47,811 nucleotides of DNA from Sphingomonadales bacterium (GTDB lineage: Bacteria; Pseudomonadota; Alphaproteobacteria; Sphingomonadales; Sphingomonadaceae), in NCBI GenBank assembly GCA_025356275.1, contig JANXUK010000103.1, positions 1 through 47,811 of the forward strand, written 5' to 3'. The notes beneath the pieces are model-generated. The model was given only the letters and a program-made list of their open reading frames with translations, had not been told where the DNA came from and did not search any database. Position 1 is the first letter of the stretch; each line of letters opens with the position of its first letter. Shown here one piece after another: positions 24,139 to 31,881 of the stretch. The translations under genes and the position numbers were made by a program.

Positions 24139-25475
24139 GGGCGCCCTTTCTTCCGGTCGTACTCTATACCGCTGCGCTGCGCCGTCCGGCAAGCGGGTGT
24201 GGCCGGGTTGCTTTCGGTGGGACTGTGAGAATTAGCGCCCCGGGTCTCGCCCGACCGCTCAACGCCGCGCGATTCTGTGCGCGGCAAGCGGCGCAGCAGG
24301 ACCAGCGCCACCAGCGCGAAGCAGGCCGCGATCACAAAGCCGATGCCGGGGAAGAACACCGGCGCATCCGCCCGCGTGAACCACGCCATCGGCCAGGTTA
24401 GCACCAGCGGGCCGATGATTGCCCCGATCCCGGTGGTCATCGCGGCGATGCCCTGGATCTCGCCTTGGGTCTCGGGGGTGGCGCGGCGCGACAGCATCGC
24501 CATCAGGCTGGGCTGAACCACCGCCTGCACCGCCACCGCGCTCAGCGCCGCGAAGGCCGCCCAGGTGCTGGTGATCACCGCATAGGCGAGGAAGCCCGCG
24601 ATCGCCGCGACCATACCAAGGCTGGCGGCATCACGCTCGCCCAGCCGCTTGACCAGCCGGCCCACCAGAAACACCTGACTTATCGCCAGCACCGCACCGA
24701 CGGCGGTCAGGCTGAGCCCGATCATCCGCTCGCTCCAATGCAGCTGCGCCAGCCCATAGAAGCTCCAGGTCAGCGGATAGATCATCGTCGCCACCTGCCA
24801 GAACAACAGCACCAGCGCCGCCCCGATCATGCCCTTGTGCCCGCGCAGCACGCTCCACGCGCCCAGCGGGTTGGCGCGGGCGAGCGTGAACGGACGGCGA
24901 TGCTCGGGCTTAAGCGTTTCGGGAAACACCACTAGCCCGTAGAGAAAATTGGCCAAGGCCAGCCCGCAGGCGGCATAGAATGGTGCGCGCACGCCAAAGC
25001 CGCTAAGCAATCCGCCCAGCGCCGGACCGATCACAAATCCCACTCCGAAAGCCGCGCCGACCATGCCGAAGCTGCGCGCGCGATCCTCGGGCGCGGTGAT
25101 GTCGGCGATGGCGGCCTGCGCCGGCCCGTATCCGCCCCCAAACAGCCCGGACAGCACCCGGCCAAGGAAGATCAGCGGCAAGCTGCCCGCCCAGGCCAGC
25201 AGCAGGTAATCCACCGCCAACCCGCCCAGCGCTACGAGCAGCACCCAGCGCCGTCCCAGCGCATCGGACAGGTTGCCCATCACCGGCGCCGCCACAAACG
25301 TCGCCAGCGCCATCGCCAGCCCCATCCACGAGCCCAGCTCAATCGCGCGCGGCAGGCCAACATGCCCCACGCTCATCAACAGGCGCGGCAGCACCGGCAT
25401 GATCAGGCCAAAGCCGATCGCGTCGATCAGTATGGTCATCACGATAAAGATCAGACGATGACGCGGGGCGGCCAA
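24135..25475 (-). CDS. MFS transporter, TetA-like (TCR/Tet family)
   Basis: A 446-residue efflux-type major facilitator with 12 hydrophobic segments. Family motifs are visible: IDAIGFGLIMPVLPRLL in helix 1, the motif A loop GNLSDALGRRWVLL between helices 2 and 3, and FVIGPALGGLLSGFG in helix 5. The C-terminal 45 residues are a hydrophilic tail. The substrate is unknown. TTG 25475 is supported by AGGAG six bases upstream; ATG 25439 would cut into the first helix. It is first in an operon with the oxidoreductase and pseudouridine synthase genes. Confidence 0.88.
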   Translation of the reverse strand: MAAPRHRLIFIVMTILIDAIGFGLIMPVLPRLLMSVGHVGLPRAIELGSWMGLAMALATFVAAPVMGNLSDALGRRWVLLVALGGLAVDYLLLAWAGSLPLIFLGRVLSGLFGGGYGPAQAAIADITAPEDRARSFGMVGAAFGVGFVIGPALGGLLSGFGVRAPFYAACGLALANFLYGLVVFPETLKPEHRRPFTLARANPLGAWSVLRGHKGMIGAALVLLFWQVATMIYPLTWSFYGLAQLHWSERMIGLSLTAVGAVLAISQVFLVGRLVKRLGERDAASLGMVAAIAGFLAYAVITSTWAAFAALSAVAVQAVVQPSLMAMLSRRATPETQGEIQGIAAMTTGIGAIIGPLVLTWPMAWFTRADAPVFFPGIGFVIAACFALVALVLLRRLPRTESRGVERSGETRGANSHSPTESNPATPACRTAQRSGIEYDRKKGRP

Positions 25476-25505
25476 TGGGAGCTCCTGTGGATGGACGCGG
25501 TCCGG

Positions 25506-25683
25506 CTAGTGGGTTGATTTTGACATTCGAGTCCCGCTTGCGGCAAAGGGTACTTTCGAATGTCAAAATCATAAAATCCACTGGAAACAATATAATATCT
25601 AGTGGTTCTTGTGTTTCCGACATTTGCCTCTGCCCTTGCCGAAAGGGCCGAAAGGGATGCAAATGTCAGAATCGGACCACTAG
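25506..25683 (+). mobile_element. MITE-like composite palindromic element, copy 3
   Basis: This 178-bp copy matches copies 1 and 2 but carries an extra ccgaaaggg (tandem duplication in the unit B loop) and lacks two bases in the unit B arm. CTAG bounds both ends and also the start of unit B. It lies between the MFS gene start and the Lrp gene stop, 25 bp from the latter. Confidence 0.88.
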
Positions 25684-25708
25684 GCTACCCCGCGTCCGCT
25701 GTCAGCAA

Positions 25709-26170
25709 TTATCCCAGCGGGAGCGAACGCGACTGCTTCACCGCCTCCAGCGCGATGATCGATTTCACATCGCGGACGCCCGGAATGCGCACCAGCGTCT
25801 TGAGCGTGATCTGGTTGAGATGTTCGACATCGCGGGCGATGACATGGAGCAGGTAATCCATGTCCCCCGTCACGGCATGGCAGGCGATGACATAGGGATT
25901 GCCGATGATCTCGGCCTCGAACGCGCTGATATTCTCATCGGTATGTGCATGCAGATTGATCAACACATAGGCGTTGAGGCCGAGGCCCAGTTTGCGCTGA
26001 TCGATGATCGGCGCATAGCCGGCGATGATCCCTGCCTCCTCCAGCCGTTTGAGCCGCCGGCTGACGGGCGTGGCGGAGAGCGACACCCGCTCCGCGATCA
26101 GCGCGATCGGCATGCGCGCATCCTCCTGCAAGGCGGCGATGATCTGGCGGTCGAAATCGTCGATAAGCAT
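25709..26170 (-). CDS. Lrp/AsnC family transcriptional regulator
   Basis: The 153-residue regulator has an N-terminal helix-turn-helix (LIAERVSLSATPVSRRLKRL, residues 23-42) and a C-terminal RAM ligand-binding domain (VTGDMDYLLHVIARDVEHL). Lrp-type proteins form octamers and usually respond to amino acids. It is divergent from the phenylalanine/tyrosine catabolic operon, and the gap contains a strong palindrome (26196-26212). It is therefore probably the pathway regulator sensing an aromatic amino acid; this is inference. Confidence 0.93.
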   Translation of the reverse strand: MLIDDFDRQIIAALQEDARMPIALIAERVSLSATPVSRRLKRLEEAGIIAGYAPIIDQRKLGLGLNAYVLINLHAHTDENISAFEAEIIGNPYVIACHAVTGDMDYLLHVIARDVEHLNQITLKTLVRIPGVRDVKSIIALEAVKQSRSLPLG

Positions 26171-26195
26171 GTTTCAACCTCTCATCCGCACATAA

Positions 26196-26212
26196 TTGGT
26201 GAATATCACCAA
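26196..26212. promoter_or_regulatory. Candidate Lrp-type operator between lrp and phhA
   Basis: TTGGTGA-ATA-TCACCAA is a perfect 7-bp inverted repeat with a 3-bp centre. It lies 25 bp before the regulator start and 64 bp before phhA. Size, symmetry and position suit a site bound by the neighbouring Lrp/AsnC protein. Confidence 0.6.
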
Positions 26213-26276
26213 ATCTGTACCACAGTGGAGCCGAAATTGCACGGACATCGTGCGGCCTGCGTGGTATATGTTCGTT

Positions 26277-27143
26277 ATGGACAGACCCGGTTCGGCCAAC
26301 AGCAGCAGCGACCTGCGCGGCGATTATTCCGCCGCCGCCGCCGATTTCACGGTGGCGCAGGATTGGGCGAGTTACGGCGAGGCGGAGCATGAGCGTTGGC
26401 GGCGCCTGTATGCGCGGCAAAGCGCGCTGGTCGCCGATGCGGCCGCGCCGCAATTTCTGGCAGGCCTCACCCGGCTCGATTGCAGCGCTGGCATCCCCGA
26501 TTTCGCCGAGGCCAATGCGGTGCTGGGCACGGCAACCGGCTGGCAATTGGTCGCTGTGCCCGGCTTCATCCCGGAGGAGCAATTCTTCGCACATCTGGCG
26601 GCGCGGCGGTTCCCGGTGACGCGGTGGCTGCGCGCGGAGCATGAGCTCGATTATCTGGTCGAGCCCGATGTGTTCCACGATTTCTTCGGGCATGTGCCAA
26701 TGCTGCTCGACCCAGTCTTTGCCGATTTCATGCAGGCCTATGGCGCGGCGGGGGAGCGGGCGATGGCGATGGGCGCGCTCGATATGCTGGCGCGGATCTA
26801 TTGGTACACGGTGGAGTTCGGGCTGATTACCTCGCCTGATGGCCTGAAGGTGTTTGGCGCCGGCATTGTCTCCTCGGCCGGCGAAACCCGCTATGCCTTG
26901 CACGATCCGGCGCCCCTGCGGCTAGGGTTCGAGCCGCTGCGGATCATGCGGACCGGTTATAATATCGACCGGTTCCAGAGCAGCTATTTCGTGCTCGACA
27001 GCTTTGAGCAGCTTGTGGACGGTCTCATCGGGCTCGATTTCGGGCCGCTCTATCTGGCGTGGCGCGACACGCCGGCGCTGCCTGCCGACCAGTTACAGGC
27101 CGGCGAGATCAATTTGCGTAATCGCAGCGAGGCCAGACCATGA
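26277..27143 (+). CDS. phhA: Phenylalanine 4-monooxygenase
   Basis: PhhA hydroxylates phenylalanine to tyrosine with O2 and a tetrahydropterin. The 288-residue protein is a typical bacterial single-domain form. The iron ligands are His134 and His139 in [12 protein letters not shown] and Glu180 in [12 protein letters not shown] 26277 is chosen; an ATG nine bases upstream and a longer frame from 26196 exist, but the latter would place coding sequence over the operator palindrome. No strong ribosome site is seen. It overlaps hppD by four bases (ATGA). Confidence 0.93.
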   Translation: MDRPGSANSSSDLRGDYSAAAADFTVAQDWASYGEAEHERWRRLYARQSALVADAAAPQFLAGLTRLDCSAGIPDFAEANAVLGTATGWQLVAVPGFIPEEQFFAHLAARRFPVTRWLRAEHELDYLVEPDVFHDFFGHVPMLLDPVFADFMQAYGAAGERAMAMGALDMLARIYWYTVEFGLITSPDGLKVFGAGIVSSAGETRYALHDPAPLRLGFEPLRIMRTGYNIDRFQSSYFVLDSFEQLVDGLIGLDFGPLYLAWRDTPALPADQLQAGEINLRNRSEARP

Positions 27144-28240
27144 GCGAATTTGCCAACCCCATCGGCCTCGACGGCTTTGAATTCATCGAATTCTCCGCGC
27201 CGAAGCCGGGCCTGCTGGAGCCGGTGTTCACCGCTATGGGCTTCAGCCTCGTGGCGCGCCACCGGTCAAAGGCGGTGGAGCTGTGGCGGCAGGGCGAGAT
27301 CAACCTGATCACCAATTACGAGCCGCATTCCCCCGCCTGGTATTTCAGCCGCGAGCATGGCCCGAGCGCCTGCGGCATGGGGTTCCGCGTCGCCAATGCG
27401 GCGGTGGCCTATGCCGAATTGCTGGCCCGCGCGGCCGAGCCGGTGCTGGTCGAGACCGGCCCGATGGAGCTGCGGCTGCCCGCGATCCGCGGCATTGGCG
27501 GCGCGATCATCTATCTGATCGACCGGTATGGTGATCGCCCATCGATATATGACATCGATTTCGATTATCTGCCGGGGGTTGATCGCCATCCGGTGGGGGC
27601 CGGGCTGGAGCGGATCGATCACCTGACCCACAATGTCTATGCCGGGCGCATGGAGTATTGGGCAAAGTTCTACGAAAAGCTCTTCAATTTCCGCGAGATC
27701 CGCTTTTTCGATATCAAGGGCGAATATACCGGTCTGACATCAAAGGCACTCACCGCGCCCGATGGCAAGATCCGCATTCCGCTGAATGAGGAGAGCGGCG
27801 CCGGTGGCGGCCAGATTGCCGAGTTCCTGCGCGCCTATAATGGTGAAGGCATCCAGCATATCGCCTTCATCTGCGACGATCTCTGCGCCGCCTATGACCG
27901 GCTGCGCGCGACGGGCGTGCCATTTATGGCACCGCCGCCCGATACCTATTACGCTATGCTCGCGGGGCGCTTGCCGGGGCATGGGCGGGATACTGCCGCA
28001 TTGCAATCACGCGGGCTGTTGCTCGACGGCAGCACCGATCAGGGCCCGCCGCGCTTGCTGCTCCAGATTTTCGCCGCGCCCACCATCGGCCCGGTGTTCT
28101 TCGAATTTATCCAGCGTTCGGGCGACGAAGGCTTTGGCGAGGGCAATTTTCAGGCGCTGTTCGAGAGTATCGAGCGCGATCAGCTGGCGCGAGGGGCGCT
28201 GAACCCTGACGTTTTGGCACCCGTGGAGGCCATGCCATGA
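27140..28240 (+). CDS. hppD: 4-hydroxyphenylpyruvate dioxygenase
   Basis: HppD converts 4-hydroxyphenylpyruvate to homogentisate in tyrosine breakdown. The 366-residue protein has two vicinal-oxygen-chelate halves. The iron ligands are His161 in RIDHLTHNV, His240 in GIQHIAFIC and Glu322 in [15 protein letters not shown]. It overlaps phhA upstream and the VOC gene downstream. The intermediate transamination step is not encoded in the unit. Confidence 0.95.
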   Translation: MSEFANPIGLDGFEFIEFSAPKPGLLEPVFTAMGFSLVARHRSKAVELWRQGEINLITNYEPHSPAWYFSREHGPSACGMGFRVANAAVAYAELLARAAEPVLVETGPMELRLPAIRGIGGAIIYLIDRYGDRPSIYDIDFDYLPGVDRHPVGAGLERIDHLTHNVYAGRMEYWAKFYEKLFNFREIRFFDIKGEYTGLTSKALTAPDGKIRIPLNEESGAGGGQIAEFLRAYNGEGIQHIAFICDDLCAAYDRLRATGVPFMAPPPDTYYAMLAGRLPGHGRDTAALQSRGLLLDGSTDQGPPRLLLQIFAAPTIGPVFFEFIQRSGDEGFGEGNFQALFESIERDQLARGALNPDVLAPVEAMP

Positions 28241-28803
28241 CTGACACACCCGCCGCCCCGGCCCTGACCGGCATCCACCACGTTGCCTATCGCTGCCGCG
28301 ATGCGCGCCGCACGGTGGCGTTCTATCAGGAAGTGCTGGGCATGGATTTCAAGCTGGCGATCGCCGAGGACAATGTGCCCTCCACCGGCGAGCCCGATCC
28401 TTATATGCATGTCTTCCTCGATGCCGGCGGCGGCAATGTGCTGGCGTTTTTCGAGCTGCCCTCCGCCACCCCGATGGGCCGGGATGCCGGGACGCCCGAG
28501 TGGGTGCAGCATATCGCCTTCAAGGTGGCGGATATGGATGCGCTGCTATCCGCCAAGGCGCGGGCTGAGGCGCATGGGCTCAGCGTGCTGGGGCCGACGC
28601 ATCACGGCATCTTCAAATCGATCTATTTCTTCGACCCTGATGGCCACCGGCTGGAGCTGGTCTGCGACATCCATACCGAGGCGCAGCTGGACGAATTGCA
28701 CCGCGTCGCGCCGGCAATGCTGGAGGAATGGTCGCGCACCCGCAAGGCGCCGCGCCATGCCGCCTGGCTGCACGAGAAGATCGCGGCGGAGCGGGACGCG
28801 TGA
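28237..28803 (+). CDS. VOC family protein within the tyrosine catabolic operon
   Basis: A 188-residue single-chain vicinal-oxygen-chelate protein. Possible metal ligands are His14/His15 (GIHHVAYRC), Glu73 (LAFFELP), His92 (VQHIAFKV) and Glu140 (GHRLELV). This is the His-Glu-His-Glu arrangement of glyoxalase I-like isomerases; extradiol dioxygenases use a different set. It is overlapped by hppD and fahA, where hmgA or maiA would be expected. It may take part in the same pathway, but the reaction cannot be named. Known VOC activities include isomerases, epimerases and ring-cleaving dioxygenases. Confidence 0.85.
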   Translation: MTDTPAAPALTGIHHVAYRCRDARRTVAFYQEVLGMDFKLAIAEDNVPSTGEPDPYMHVFLDAGGGNVLAFFELPSATPMGRDAGTPEWVQHIAFKVADMDALLSAKARAEAHGLSVLGPTHHGIFKSIYFFDPDGHRLELVCDIHTEAQLDELHRVAPAMLEEWSRTRKAPRHAAWLHEKIAAERDA

Positions 28804-29804
28804 AGCTCGCCTCGCGCAATGTGGGCCGGGACGGGGCGCTGATGGTGGTCAGCAATGACCTGACGCGTTGCACATCCGCTGCTGCCGTAGCCGCGAATTT
28901 GCAGGCCGCGCTGGACGACTGGGCATGCTCCGCGCCGAAATTATCCGCCATCGCCGCGTGTCTGGAGGCGGGCGAGATTGCCGGCGAGCCGTTCGATACC
29001 CGTGCCTGCGCCTCGCCTTTGCCGCGTGCCTATCAATGGGCCGATGGCAGCGCCTATATCAACCATGTCGAGCTGGTTCGCCGGGCGCGGGGCGATGTTC
29101 TGCCGGGCAGTTTCTACACCGATCCGCTGATGTATCAGGGCGGCTCAGATGGGTTCCTCGGCCCCTGTGCGCCGATCCCACTGCCCGATCCAGCCTGGGG
29201 CGCCGATTTCGAGGGCGAGATCGCGGTGATCACCGATGATGTGCCGCAGGGCGTCAGTGCCGAGGCGGCTCTGGGCCATATCAAGCTGGTGATGCTGTGC
29301 AATGACGTGTCGCTGCGCGGGTTGATCCCCGGCGAACTGGCCAAGGGCTTCGGGTTTTTCCAGTCGAAGCCGGCCTCGGCCTTTTCACCGGTGGCAGTGA
29401 CGCCCGACGTTTTGGGCGCGGCGTGGCAGAGTGGCAGGGTGCATTTGCCGTTAGAAGTAGACCTTAACGGAGCACCGTTCGGGCGGGCGCAGGCCGGCGA
29501 TGATGCCACCTTCAGCCTTTCGGACCTCGTGGTGCATGCCGCCCGGACCCGCAACCTGTGCGCGGGAACCGTGATCGGATCGGGCACCGTGTCCAACCGC
29601 GATGCCGATGGCGGGCCGGGACGCCCGGTGGCCGAGGGCGGGCTCGGCTATAGCTGCATCGCCGAACTGCGGATGATCGAGACCATCGTTGGCGGAGCGC
29701 CACTCACCCCGTTCCTGCGCGCCGGCGACCATGTGCGGATCGCCATGCGCGATGCGGCGGGAGCGAGCATTTTCGGCGCAATCGACCAGATCGTTGCCGG
29801 CTAA
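28800..29804 (+). CDS. fahA: Fumarylacetoacetate hydrolase family protein
   Basis: The 334-residue FAH-fold enzyme probably splits fumarylacetoacetate to fumarate and acetoacetate, the last step of tyrosine catabolism. Visible motifs are the acidic metal ligands in ADFEGEIAVITDDV, then MLCNDVSLRGLIPGELAKGF, FFQSKPASAFSP and GTVIGSGTVSN. The start is GTG 28800, overlapping the VOC stop (GTGA). Its TAA overlaps the stop of the convergent small gene. The symbol rests on operon context. Confidence 0.9.
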   Translation: MKLASRNVGRDGALMVVSNDLTRCTSAAAVAANLQAALDDWACSAPKLSAIAACLEAGEIAGEPFDTRACASPLPRAYQWADGSAYINHVELVRRARGDVLPGSFYTDPLMYQGGSDGFLGPCAPIPLPDPAWGADFEGEIAVITDDVPQGVSAEAALGHIKLVMLCNDVSLRGLIPGELAKGFGFFQSKPASAFSPVAVTPDVLGAAWQSGRVHLPLEVDLNGAPFGRAQAGDDATFSLSDLVVHAARTRNLCAGTVIGSGTVSNRDADGGPGRPVAEGGLGYSCIAELRMIETIVGGAPLTPFLRAGDHVRIAMRDAAGASIFGAIDQIVAG

Positions 29805-30085
29805 CCAGCGCGCGCATCTTCGGCCGCCGCATGCTCGCGGCGCAAGTCGGCCAAGGCCGCGCTGACCCGCCGCGCTTCGTTGGCCAGCTTCGCCTCGTGC
29901 TCAGCGCTGATCGGGTGGGCGGGGTTCATGCCCTCGGATTCGGAAGCCAGACGGTGGTCCACCTCGTCCTGCCACTCCGCCAGCAGCGTCACCCGCGCGG
30001 CCAGATCCATGCTGTGATCGTCGCGCAGATCCTCCGGGCTGGCATAGTGTCGGCGCGGGGCGGGGGCATCACCGGGTTTGTGCAT
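29801..30085 (-). CDS. Small conserved-type protein of unknown function
   Basis: A 94-residue soluble, charged, probably helical protein (RVTLLAEWQDEVDHRLASES and HEAKLANEARRVSAALADL). No known domain is recognised. It follows the transglutaminase-like gene by 15 bp on the same strand and shares a four-base stop overlap with fahA. It starts at ATG 30085. Coding is likely because both neighbours leave exactly this space. Confidence 0.65.
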   Translation of the reverse strand: MHKPGDAPAPRRHYASPEDLRDDHSMDLAARVTLLAEWQDEVDHRLASESEGMNPAHPISAEHEAKLANEARRVSAALADLRREHAAAEDARAG

Positions 30086-30100
30086 GCGTTGTCTCCTGCG

Positions 30101-30928
30101 TCAGGCCGCGGCGCTGGCCTGTTCGTCCATCTCCAGCGTGACCACCTCGAAGCGTTCCAGATTGGCCGCGCCGAACATCGTCGTGATCGCCGCATCGCTG
30201 GCATCGCGGCCCCGCGCCATCAGCACCCGGCCGATGCGCGGCGCGTTGTGGCGGGCGTCATAGGTGTACCACTCGCCGCCGATATAGACCTCGAACCAGG
30301 CGCTGAAATCCATCGGCGCGTCGCTGACTGGTACGCCGATATCGCCGAGGTAGCCGGTGCAATAGCGGGCCGGCAGGTTCATCGCGCGGCACAGCGCTAC
30401 CGCCAGATGTGCGTAATCGCGGCAGACGCCCACGCCCTCATGCCACGCGTCCGCCGCAGTGCGGTTGTTGCGGGCGAAGTGATAGCCGAAGCTGATATGG
30501 CTATGCGCGAAGGCGGTGATAGCGTCGGCCATCTCGCGTGCCGAGGTGAAGCCGCCGAACCGCGACCATGCCTCGCCCAGCAGGCTGTCGCTTTCGCAAT
30601 AACGGCTGGGCTTGAGGTAGGGCAGCACGTCATCGGGCAATTCAGCCAGCGGGATCAGCGCCACATCGGGCGCGCGGGCATCGACGAGACCGCTGTCGCG
30701 GATCAGGAATTCGCTGTGCAACGTGGTCGTGCCCGGCTGCATCACCAGCCGTGTCGCAGTATTGCCGAACTCATCGAGGAAGTCATAGCGGTCGAGTGGC
30801 GGCGTCACCTGTATCCGCGCCGGATAGACCAGATCGGCCTTGCGCGAGGGGTGGACGCTCAGCAGCGCCACGACCGGGGTGGGGGCGAAGCTCTGGAAGG
30901 CGATCGTATAGCCGGCTTTGATCAACAC
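30101..30928 (-). CDS. Transglutaminase-like family protein
   Basis: The 275-residue protein has an N-terminal beta domain and a transglutaminase-like core. The catalytic Cys169 is in GVGVCRDYAHLAVALCR and the Asp in WYTYDARHNAPRIGR. At the position where many relatives have the catalytic His, the sequence is MDFSAWFEVY (Ser209). This may be a subfamily trait, since the rest of the signature is intact. Such proteins are usually cysteine peptidases or amidases. GTG 30928 is the start, with AGGAG nine bases upstream. It lies 100 bp after the SDR gene. Confidence 0.85.
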   Translation of the reverse strand: MLIKAGYTIAFQSFAPTPVVALLSVHPSRKADLVYPARIQVTPPLDRYDFLDEFGNTATRLVMQPGTTTLHSEFLIRDSGLVDARAPDVALIPLAELPDDVLPYLKPSRYCESDSLLGEAWSRFGGFTSAREMADAITAFAHSHISFGYHFARNNRTAADAWHEGVGVCRDYAHLAVALCRAMNLPARYCTGYLGDIGVPVSDAPMDFSAWFEVYIGGEWYTYDARHNAPRIGRVLMARGRDASDAAITTMFGAANLERFEVVTLEMDEQASAAA

Positions 30929-31029
30929 GGGGGTAGGCTCCTGAAGGCATCAATTGCCCCTCCAACCCCCGTGCCGCCGGTTCGATCCCGGTTTTTGCGC
31001 GCTTTTGCGACGAAGCGTTACGTTTTTGC

Positions 31030-31881
31030 TCAGCCGTTGGTTGCAAACCCCGGATACAGCGTCATGCCCCCATCAACGAACAGCGTCGCGCCTACCACGT
31101 AATCGGCGTGGTCCGAGGCCAGCCATGCCGCGACATGCCCGATGTCCTCGGGCTCGCCGATGCGGCCATAGGGGACCAGCGTCATCAGCTTGTCATAGGC
31201 ATCCTGCGTGTCCCACGCCGAGGTGTTGATCGGCGTGCGGATCGCGCCCGGGCCGATGGCATTGACACGGATGCGCTGGGGCGCGAGTTCCTGTGCGAGG
31301 CTCTCCATCATCAGCTTGATGCCGCCCTTGGAGGTGGCGTAATTGACGTGGCCGCCCCACGGGATCTGCTGATGCACCGAGCTCATGCAGATAATCTTGC
31401 CGGCGCTGCGCGACACCGATGCCACCACGCCCCGGCGCAGGAATTCCTTCACCGCCTCGCGCGCGCACAGAAACTGCCCCGTCAGGTTGACCGACAGCAC
31501 GGTGTTCCACTGCGCCAGCGTCATCGAGGTGAAGGCGGCGTCGCGTTGCAGGCCCGCGTTGGCGACGAGGATGTCGACGGTGCTGAAATCTGCGATGGCG
31601 GCGGCGAACATGGCCTGCACCTGCGTTTCGTCCGACACATCGGCTTTGTAGATCTTGGCTTTCACCCCCAGCGCGGCGATCTTGTCGGCCACGGCCTGCG
31701 CCGCGTCATCGCCCGCGACGTAGTTGATTGCCACGTTGGCTCCGGCCTGACCCATGGCCAGTGCCACCGCTTCGCCGATGCCCGAATTCGCGCCGGTGAT
31801 CAGCGCGGTCTGGCCGGTCAGCAATTGCGGCAGCGGAGGGAGCGGCGGGGCGGATTGATTCGAGGAGGCGGTATCGGTCAT
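31030..31881 (-). CDS. SDR family oxidoreductase, glucose 1-dehydrogenase-like
   Basis: A 283-residue short-chain dehydrogenase. The cofactor motif is ALITGANSGIGEAVALAMG (near residues 26-44), then NAGLQ. The catalytic Ser is in ICMSSVHQQ and the pair Tyr/Lys in VNYATSKGGIKLMM. The C terminus has VVGATLFVDGGMTLYPGF, typical of glucose 1-dehydrogenases. It overlaps the GH63 gene by four bases. Oxidation of glucose released by that hydrolase is a reasonable but unproven role. Confidence 0.9.
   Translation of the reverse strand: MTDTASSNQSAPPLPPLPQLLTGQTALITGANSGIGEAVALAMGQAGANVAINYVAGDDAAQAVADKIAALGVKAKIYKADVSDETQVQAMFAAAIADFSTVDILVANAGLQRDAAFTSMTLAQWNTVLSVNLTGQFLCAREAVKEFLRRGVVASVSRSAGKIICMSSVHQQIPWGGHVNYATSKGGIKLMMESLAQELAPQRIRVNAIGPGAIRTPINTSAWDTQDAYDKLMTLVPYGRIGEPEDIGHVAAWLASDHADYVVGATLFVDGGMTLYPGFATNG

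Noticed and set aside
26196..26276. Upstream extension of phhA from 26196
   Set aside because: It would place coding sequence on the operator palindrome and adds residues without similarity to the enzyme.
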